A stretch of 6,216 nucleotides of DNA from Planctomycetota bacterium. Its GTDB lineage: Bacteria; Planctomycetota; MHYJ01; JACPRB01. Location of the stretch: the NCBI GenBank assembly GCA_016200125.1, contig JACQFK010000452.1:1-6216 (forward strand), read 5' to 3'. The position numbers were made by a program, and so were the translations under genes. Positions 1-5,166 of this stretch are shown here, piece after piece (the stretch's first letter is position 1; every line of letters starts with the position of its first letter). A model generated the notes under the pieces. The model was not told where the DNA came from and did no database searches. It worked only from the letters and a program-made list of their open reading frames with translations.

Positions 1-915
<915 letters not shown>

Positions 916-944
916 TTGACATCGCCCCGGGATCCCGATACCTT
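916..944 (+). promoter_or_regulatory. Predicted sigma70-type promoter of rpmH
   Basis: A perfect TTGACA -35 box (916-921) begins on the base after the kinase stop codon. After a 17-base spacer comes TACCTT (939-944), which fits a TAnnnT -10 box. The predicted transcription start is near 951, giving a leader of about 25 bases. The -35 match is exact; the -10 is weaker, but spacing is ideal and the site sits in front of a ribosomal protein gene, where a strong promoter is expected. Confidence 0.65.
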
Positions 945-964
945 CTGCGCTCTACCTGATCGCT

Positions 965-970
965 GAAAGG
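965..970 (+). promoter_or_regulatory. Ribosome binding site of rpmH
   Basis: GAAAGG lies 5 bases before the ATG at 976. It is a moderate Shine-Dalgarno match at normal spacing and supports that ATG as the start. Confidence 0.6.
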
Positions 971-975
971 CCGAC

Positions 976-1155
976 ATGGGCTACAAGTGGAAGAGCCGGA
1001 ACCGCCGGCGCAAGAACAAGCACGGGTTCCGCGCCCGCATGAAGACCAAGGGCGGCCGCAAGGTCCTCAACGCCCGCCGGCGCCGCGGCGCCTGGAAGCT
1101 CAGCGTGAGCGACGAGCCGAATGTCCGCCGCCACAAGGGCTGCGTCAGCGGCTAG
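976..1155 (+). CDS. rpmH: 50S ribosomal protein L34
   Basis: This 59-residue, extremely basic protein contains the L34 core: [16 protein letters not shown] at residues 16-31, then NARRRRG and WKLSVS. L34 is a small protein of the large ribosomal subunit that contacts 23S rRNA. The core match is nearly diagnostic. The N-terminus ([15 protein letters not shown]) replaces the usual start containing a T-x-QP motif, and about 14 extra residues ([10 protein letters not shown]...) follow the normal end, so it is longer than the usual 44-50 residues. It has its own promoter and ribosome binding site. In most bacteria rpmH is followed by rnpA and lies near dnaA; here the next gene is an exported vWA protein. 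Every other frame here is less plausible, because only this one gives the L34 signature. Confidence 0.94.
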   Translation: MGYKWKSRNRRRKNKHGFRARMKTKGGRKVLNARRRRGAWKLSVSDEPNVRRHKGCVSG

Positions 1156-1185
1156 GTCCAGGTCCCCCCAAGTTCCCCGCCTCCC

Positions 1186-1214
1186 TTGCCAATTCCCGTC
1201 CCGGGCTCTAATCT
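1186..1214 (+). promoter_or_regulatory. Predicted leaderless promoter of the HEAT/vWA gene
   Basis: TTGCCA (1186-1191) is a 5-of-6 match to the -35 consensus. A 17-base spacer leads to TAATCT (1209-1214), a TAnnnT -10. Counting 7 bases on from the end of the -10 puts the predicted transcription start on the A of the ATG at 1221. No purine-rich Shine-Dalgarno sequence precedes the start; the six bases before it read AATCCC. The overlapping hexamer TCTAAT (1207-1212) is a better -10 match, but its spacer is only 15 bases. Confidence 0.55.
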
Positions 1215-1220
1215 AATCCC

Positions 1221-2714
1221 ATGCGCTTCCTCCTCGCCGTCTGCTTCCTCCTCCAGGCGCAGCCCCAGGACGAGGTCGACAAGGCCAAGGACGCCCTCAG
1301 CAAGGGCTTCGTCGCCCTCGACCGCTTCGCCGTCGAACGCGCCTCCGCGACCCTCGTCAAACTGAACGATGAGCGCAGCGTCGACATCTTCATCGCCGCC
1401 TTCCGGGCGGGTCTCCTCCAGATCGCGGAGTTCGACAAGGAGCGGCTGAAGATCGTCAAGGAGCTGGAGAAGGTCGAGGTCGTCCGCGACAAGGAGGGCC
1501 GGATCGTCAAGGGCGACGCCAACAAGTGGCAGTTCGTGAAGCACGACTACGACATCGTCGCCGGCAAGATCGAGATCCTCAACGGCCTGATCCCGCGCAT
1601 GCTCTCGCAGATCGCGAAGCTGACGACCGCGAAGTCCATCATCCTCGCGCTCAACAACACCGCGGAATGGTATCCGCGCGCCTGCTGCGCCGAGGCGCTG
1701 GGCCGCCTTGACGCGCCCGAGGCGCTGGCGGCGCTGATCGCCCGCGCCGGTCGGGAGATCGAGCCCGGCGTGAGGGTCGCCATCGCCGACGCCCTCGCCC
1801 CGCGGACCGAGCGGAACGAGGAGGTCCGGAAGGCGCTGATGCCCTGGCTCGAGGGGGGCATCTGGGAGTCGCGCCTCGCCGCCGCGCAGGCGCTGGCGAG
1901 GTCCGGCGACAAGAAGCTCGTGCCCTCCTTCATCAAGATGCTCCCCGGCTCCTCCGGGCGGATGAAGTACGAGATCAACGAGCTCCTGAAAAAGCTCACG
2001 GGCGTCACGAAGCACGGCGAGTACGCCGCCTGGCAGAACTGGTGGGAGAAGAACGAGACCGAGTTCCTCGCCGGCACCTACGTCCCCTCGAAGGCCGACC
2101 TGCCCGAGGGCCCCGGCGTCACCCAGTTCTACGGCATCCCCCTCCACTCCACGAAGGTCGTGTTCATCATCGACGTCTCCCTCAGCATGAAGGAAGCGGC
2201 CACCTGGAAGCCCGAGATCGTGGACAACACCGACAAGCTCGAGGGCGAGCGCGCCATCGACGTCGCCCGCTTCGAGCTCCGCAAGATCGTCAAGGGCATC
2301 CCCGAAGGGGCGGTCTTCGACATCATCGGCATGTACGGCCGCCTGGCCCTGCTCTCCGAGAAGTGGGTCGTCGCGGCGAAGGACGCCCGCGAGAAGGCCG
2401 TGAAGTTCATCCAGGGGCTCGAGATCAAGACGGGCACCGACGTCCACGGCGCCCTCATGCGCGCCCTCGAGTTCTCGGGCGGCAACTGGAACACCCCGCC
2501 GCGGGAGGACTCCATCGACACGATCTTCATCCTCACCGACGGCATTCCCAGCGTGGGCATGTCGGACCGCACCCAGCTGGCCGACCGCATCCTCGACGCC
2601 GCCCGCTTCAAGCGCATCGCGATCACCACGATCGGCGTCGCGGCCCCCAAGGAGGGCCGGGACATCCTCAAGAAGATCGCCGACGGCACCGGCGGCGTCT
2701 TCGTCGCCCGATGA
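1221..2714 (+). CDS. Exported HEAT-repeat / von Willebrand factor A domain protein
   Basis: This 497-residue protein begins with a short hydrophobic signal-like segment (residues 3-13, possible cleavage after LQA), so export is likely. Residues about 20-115 are helical and charged. Residues about 120-260 are HEAT-like helical repeats (for example WYPRACCAEALGRLDAPEALAALI), followed by LTGVTKHGEYAAWQNWWEKN, a signature I associate with planctomycete HEAT proteins. The C-terminal half is a vWA domain: VVFIIDVSLSM carries the DxSxS metal site (Asp318, Ser320, Ser322), Thr406 in TGTD is the likely second metal ligand, and ILTDG holds Asp440. The usual Gly of DVSGS is Leu. Such proteins are thought to bind partners through a divalent metal; the partner here is unknown. 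The start is fixed by an in-frame TAA at 1209-1211. The stop overlaps the dtd start by ATGA, so the two genes form an operon. Confidence 0.93.
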   Translation: MRFLLAVCFLLQAQPQDEVDKAKDALSKGFVALDRFAVERASATLVKLNDERSVDIFIAAFRAGLLQIAEFDKERLKIVKELEKVEVVRDKEGRIVKGDANKWQFVKHDYDIVAGKIEILNGLIPRMLSQIAKLTTAKSIILALNNTAEWYPRACCAEALGRLDAPEALAALIARAGREIEPGVRVAIADALAPRTERNEEVRKALMPWLEGGIWESRLAAAQALARSGDKKLVPSFIKMLPGSSGRMKYEINELLKKLTGVTKHGEYAAWQNWWEKNETEFLAGTYVPSKADLPEGPGVTQFYGIPLHSTKVVFIIDVSLSMKEAATWKPEIVDNTDKLEGERAIDVARFELRKIVKGIPEGAVFDIIGMYGRLALLSEKWVVAAKDAREKAVKFIQGLEIKTGTDVHGALMRALEFSGGNWNTPPREDSIDTIFILTDGIPSVGMSDRTQLADRILDAARFKRIAITTIGVAAPKEGRDILKKIADGTGGVFVAR

Positions 2715-3178
2715 AGGCCCTCCTCCAGCGCGTGCTAGACGCCTCGGTCTCCGTGGACGGGGCCGTCCATTCCTCGATCGGCCGCGGCCTCCTCATCCTG
2801 CTGGGCGTGGCGCAGGGGGACGGCGACGCGCAGCTGGAGACGCTCGTCAAGAAGATCAGCGGGCTCCGGATCTTCGACGACGCGCAGGGCAAGACGAACC
2901 TCTCCTGCGAGGACGTGGGCGGCGAGTTCCTGGTGGTCTCGCAGTTCACGCTCTGCGCCGACCTCTCGAAAGGCAAGCGCCCGGGCTTCGAAATGGCGAT
3001 GCGCCCACCGGGCTCGGAGCAGCTCTACCTGAAGTTCTGCGGGCGGCTGGCGGCGCTGACGGCGCGACCGGTGAAGACCGGCCAGTTCGGCGCGTCGATG
3101 GTCGTGTCGCTCCGCAACGACGGCCCGGCGACCTACTGGCTGGAGATGGCTCAGGCGTCCCAGGTCACGTCGACGTGA
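2711..3178 (+). CDS. dtd: D-aminoacyl-tRNA deacylase
   Basis: This 155-residue cytosolic enzyme hydrolyses D-amino acids from mischarged tRNAs (and, in the family, glycine from tRNA-Ala), protecting translation. It matches the Dtd family along its length: it opens with MKALLQRVLDASVSVDG, carries SIGRGLLILLGV, then LRIFDD, the motif SQFTL (77-81), and NDGPAT (136-141) with the Gly-Pro pair of the cross-subunit Gly-cisPro motif. Typical Dtd is about 145 residues; the last 10 or so here (MAQASQVTST) are an extra tail, part of which is encoded where the opposite-strand gene overlaps. The ATG at 2711 overlaps the stop of the upstream gene (ATGA) with no good ribosome binding site, so translational coupling is likely. 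The reading frame stays open far upstream, but that extension is an Arg/His-rich artefact lying over the vWA gene. Confidence 0.97.
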   Translation: MKALLQRVLDASVSVDGAVHSSIGRGLLILLGVAQGDGDAQLETLVKKISGLRIFDDAQGKTNLSCEDVGGEFLVVSQFTLCADLSKGKRPGFEMAMRPPGSEQLYLKFCGRLAALTARPVKTGQFGASMVVSLRNDGPATYWLEMAQASQVTST

Positions 3179-3399
3179 TCGCTGAGCGTCCCCAGTAAGT
3201 AGCCCCCGCAGCAGGCGTAGCCGCTCCTCAACTTGCCGTTCCGGTCACGGACGCTGATCCGGTAGACCTTCTGGCCCCGGGTCGCGGACCAGAAATACGG
3301 CCCTTTGAAGAACCAGCAATCCTCGGAGGAGGCGATCTCGAAGCCGTTGGCCTTCGCCCACCGCTCCAGCATCGCCGGACCCAGGAGGAAGCCCAGCAC
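3151..3399 (-). CDS. Small uncharacterised protein (FFKGPYFW / YACCGG type)
   Basis: This 82-residue protein has no function I can assign. It reads as one compact domain: a helix (AMLERWAKANGFEIA), then aromatic WFFKGPYFW, a beta-rich KVYRISVRDRNGKLRSGYACCGG, and LLGTLSDHVDVTWD. I recall similar short proteins (FRGPFFW...VYRVTVRD...GWVRCGG...VEVRWD) from planctomycete genomes; this is from memory and unverified. The natural look of this translation, with a mix of aromatic and acidic residues unlike shadow frames in GC-rich DNA, supports it being real. The start is uncertain: GTG 3399 lies just after the pilT stop with only GGGGA before it, and ATG 3372 would give 73 residues. It is in the same frame as pilT and probably co-transcribed with it. 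Its 3' end overlaps the 3' end of dtd by 28 bases. Confidence 0.72.
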   Translation of the reverse strand: MLGFLLGPAMLERWAKANGFEIASSEDCWFFKGPYFWSATRGQKVYRISVRDRNGKLRSGYACCGGYLLGTLSDHVDVTWDA

Positions 3400-3405
3400 T
3401 CCCCG

Positions 3406-4596
3406 CTACCCCAGGATCCGGTGATCGTCGCCCAGGTAGATCCCCTGAAGGTTCATCTTCAGCTGCTCGGGGTTGGGCGAGTATTGGAGCGCGACCTTCT
3501 TGGTGATCAGCTGCTTGTTGATCAGGTCGACGAGGGACATGTTGAAGTCCTGCATGCCCTCCTCCTTGCAGCTGCGGATCAGGTCCGAGAGCTTCTTGTC
3601 CTCGGCGTTCATGATCAGCTTCTGCGCGGTCGAGTTGTTGAAGAGCACCTCGACGGCGGGCACCATCTTCACGCCCTCCTTCGCGGCGGGCAGCAGGCGC
3701 TGGCAGAGGATGGCTTTCAGGTTGAAGGCGAGCGACTGCCGGATCAGCGGCTGGCGCTCCGTCGGGAAGAGGTCGAGCAGGCGGCCGATGCACTGCGGCG
3801 CGCTCGACGCGTGGATCGTGGCGAAGACCAGGTGGCCCGTCTCGGAGGCCATCAGCGCCGCGTCGAAGGACACGTAGTCGCGCATTTCGCCGACGAGGAT
3901 GACGTCGGGGTCCTGCCGGACGACGTGCTTCAGCGCCTGGTGGAAGTCCGGCACGTCGATGCCGATCTCGCGCTGGTTCACGAAGGACTTCTTGTCCGTG
4001 AAGAGGTACTCGATCGGATCCTCGATCGTGACCATGTGGGCCTTCTGGGTCGAGTTGATGTGATCGAGGATGCAGGCGAGCGTCGTCGACTTGCCGGAGC
4101 CCGTGGGGCCGGCCACGATGATCAGCCCCTGCTCGTACTCGGTGATCTTCTTGGTCTCGGCGGGCAGGTTGAGGTCGGCGAAGGAGGGGATCGACGTGTT
4201 GACGCGGCGCATCGCCACGGCCACGGCGCCCCGCTCGTGGAACACGTTGATGCGAAAGCGGCCGATGCCCGGGATCGAGTAGGCGAAGTCGAGGTCGTGC
4301 TCGGTTTCGAAGCGGTCGCGCTGCAGTTCGGTCATGATGTCGTAGATCAGCTTCCGGACGTCCTCGACCGACAGCACGCGGTTGCCGACCTCGTGGATGA
4401 CCGTGTTGACGCGCAGGATGGGCTTCTGGCCGCTCTTCAGGTGGAGGTCGCTCGCCTTGTTCCGCGCCGCCGCGACCATCAGCTTCTCGATCTCCTTCAG
4501 GTTCTCCGGGATCTTCATCTCCATGGTGGGAGACGAGGCCGGCTGCGCGATGGGGATCGACTGCGTGATGGGCTTCTGGGCGGGCAGATCGGACAT
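3406..4596 (-). CDS. pilT: Type IV pilus retraction ATPase, PilT/PilU family
   Basis: This 396-residue cytoplasmic hexameric ATPase of the type II/IV secretion superfamily would power type IV pilus retraction or twitching. Residues 1-27 are a Pro/Gln/Ser-rich extension, after which the PilT N-domain starts (SDLHLKSGQKPILRVN). Visible motifs: Walker A GPTGSGKS (163-170), Asp box VTIEDPIEYLF (189-199, Glu192), Walker B DPDVILVGEMRD (229-240) and His box TGHLVFATIHA (253-263). The C-terminal region (LSDLIRSCKEEGMQDFNMSL) does not contain a clear AIRNLIRE motif; its GMQDF segment resembles both PilT and PilU. No other pilus genes are in the window. The start is fixed by an excellent ribosome binding site. 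A PilU or PilT2 paralogue is the chief alternative; the superfamily assignment is secure. Confidence 0.95.
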   Translation of the reverse strand: MSDLPAQKPITQSIPIAQPASSPTMEMKIPENLKEIEKLMVAAARNKASDLHLKSGQKPILRVNTVIHEVGNRVLSVEDVRKLIYDIMTELQRDRFETEHDLDFAYSIPGIGRFRINVFHERGAVAVAMRRVNTSIPSFADLNLPAETKKITEYEQGLIIVAGPTGSGKSTTLACILDHINSTQKAHMVTIEDPIEYLFTDKKSFVNQREIGIDVPDFHQALKHVVRQDPDVILVGEMRDYVSFDAALMASETGHLVFATIHASSAPQCIGRLLDLFPTERQPLIRQSLAFNLKAILCQRLLPAAKEGVKMVPAVEVLFNNSTAQKLIMNAEDKKLSDLIRSCKEEGMQDFNMSLVDLINKQLITKKVALQYSPNPEQLKMNLQGIYLGDDHRILG

Positions 4597-4599
4597 GCG

Positions 4600-4608
4600 A
4601 TCACCTCC
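4600..4608 (-). promoter_or_regulatory. Very strong ribosome binding site of pilT
   Basis: GGAGGTGAT on the minus strand is a nine-base exact complement of the conserved 16S rRNA 3' end. The GGAGG core is 7 bases from the ATG at 4596. It decides the pilT start and shows that this organism uses Shine-Dalgarno pairing, in contrast to the two leaderless-looking genes nearby. Confidence 0.85.
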
Positions 4609-4626
4609 GTGTGTGCGGCTCTCTTA

Positions 4627-4653
4627 CCCCGGGATCAACGTTAACACCCCGGG
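4627..4653. repeat. Paired CCCCGGG motifs flanking an ACGT/TTAA-rich core
   Basis: Two identical CCCCGGG heptamers, each containing the palindrome CCCGGG, are spaced 20 bases start to start, about two helical turns. Between them is ATCAACGTTAACA, with overlapping palindromes AACGTT and GTTAAC. The pair lies in the pilT 5' region and could be an operator, but CCCGGG is common in GC-rich DNA. Confidence 0.3.
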
Positions 4654-4669
4654 CCTGTTCAAGCAAGGA
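4641..4669 (-). promoter_or_regulatory. Possible pilT promoter
   Basis: Read on the minus strand, TTGCTT is followed after 17 bases by TAACGT, a TAnnnT -10 preceded by an extended TGn. The -35 matches only at TTG. The predicted start would leave a leader of roughly 35-40 bases carrying the strong ribosome binding site. It is the best candidate in the divergent region but weak. Confidence 0.3.
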
Positions 4670-4684
4670 TGGAGCGTATCCTGC
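4663..4684. repeat. Imperfect inverted repeat in the divergent promoter region
   Basis: GCAAGGAT and ATCCTGC form arms of seven pairing bases with one bulge around a 7-base centre. The repeat covers the -35 area of the CxxC gene promoter and the start of the possible pilT promoter, so it could be a shared operator. One weak repeat is not proof. Confidence 0.3.
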
Positions 4685-4692
4685 CGCCCCAC

Positions 4693-4698
4693 TAGAAT
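4693..4698 (+). promoter_or_regulatory. Predicted -10 box of a leaderless promoter, CxxC gene
   Basis: TAGAAT matches the -10 consensus at 5 of 6 bases. Counting 7 bases on from its end gives the G of the GTG at 4705 as the predicted transcription start, with GATCCC between and no Shine-Dalgarno sequence. The -35 region at 17-base spacing (TGGAGC, 4670-4675) is poor. The arrangement is the same as at 1209-1221. Confidence 0.5.
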
Positions 4699-4704
4699 GA
4701 TCCC

Positions 4705-5166
4705 GTGTCCGCCGCCGATCTCCCCTCCGCGATTGAAAGGCTCTACGGCGTCTTCTCTGCCTATGCGCGGCCCGAGAAGGTGACCTTTTGCGGCTTCTGC
4801 TATACCCCGGAGCAGATCCATCACCTTCAGGTGGCGCCCCTTCGGGAGATCGACCCTCAAATCACCCGGAGGCTGATCTGGGAGGTCTCGGATCACTTTG
4901 ACAACACCCAGGCCTACAAGCACTATCTTCCCCGCATCCTCGAACACCTCGCCCCGCCGATCCGCTGCGAAGACCTCTTCCCCGAGCACCTGTTCGAGAC
5001 GATGAAGGCTCAGGGATTCGCCGATTGGCTTCCGACGGAGCGCGCCGCGTTCTGGGACTACGCGGTCGCGGTCGCCGAGTCTCTCAAGGAGATCGACGGG
5101 ACTGCGGCTCGCGAATGGGAAACCGCCTCGATGAAGCTGCCGGGATGTCCCTTCCCGCCGCCTTAG
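4705..5166 (+). CDS. Uncharacterised CxxC-containing protein
   Basis: This 153-residue soluble, probably cytosolic protein has no signal peptide or membrane helix. It starts with an amphipathic helix (LPSAIERLYGVFSAYARPE), then VTFCGFC with a CxxC pair (Cys29, Cys32), then PLREIDPQITRRLIWEV, a helical DNTQAYKHYLPRILEHL segment, and LPTERAAFWDYAVAVAESL. I recall an uncharacterised family with the same plan (a GCPCC-like motif, then PLRELT, then FRHFLPRLLE), of unknown function. The CxxC could bind metal or be redox-active, but only two further cysteines (88, 148) are present. The GTG start is forced by an in-frame TAG at 4693 and the lack of an early ATG. Codon use differs from neighbours: by hand about 30 of 153 codons end in A or T, far more than in the kinase gene. 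It diverges from pilT, and its stop touches the rfbB stop. Confidence 0.85.
   Translation: MSAADLPSAIERLYGVFSAYARPEKVTFCGFCYTPEQIHHLQVAPLREIDPQITRRLIWEVSDHFDNTQAYKHYLPRILEHLAPPIRCEDLFPEHLFETMKAQGFADWLPTERAAFWDYAVAVAESLKEIDGTAAREWETASMKLPGCPFPPP

Noticed and set aside
1156..1185. Intrinsic terminator after rpmH
   Set aside because: The 30 bases are C-rich with no stem-loop and no T run.
987..1211. 74-codon plus-strand frame over rpmH
   Set aside because: It is a frame-shifted shadow with Pro/Arg-rich content. The frame starting at 976 gives the L34 signature.
1221..1262. Lipoprotein signal in the vWA protein (LAVC)
   Set aside because: Val precedes the Cys and only seven residues come before it, so it is neither a standard lipobox nor long enough. 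A short ordinary signal peptide fits better.
1152..2447. Long open frame of 431 codons on the minus strand opposite the vWA gene
   Set aside because: Its translation is repetitive Leu/Asp/Gly/Arg-rich without any domain, as expected from the antisense of a GC-rich gene with strong third-position bias. The plus strand has a complete domain architecture.
2042..2710. Upstream in-frame extension of dtd
   Set aside because: The extension is Arg/His/Pro-rich shadow coding over the vWA gene. The Dtd family starts at MKALLQRV, position 2711.
3421..4644. Long open frame of 407 codons on the plus strand opposite pilT
   Set aside because: It is low-complexity Val/Asp/Leu/Arg/His-rich sequence and lies exactly over pilT, whose Walker motifs are intact. 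It is an antisense artefact.
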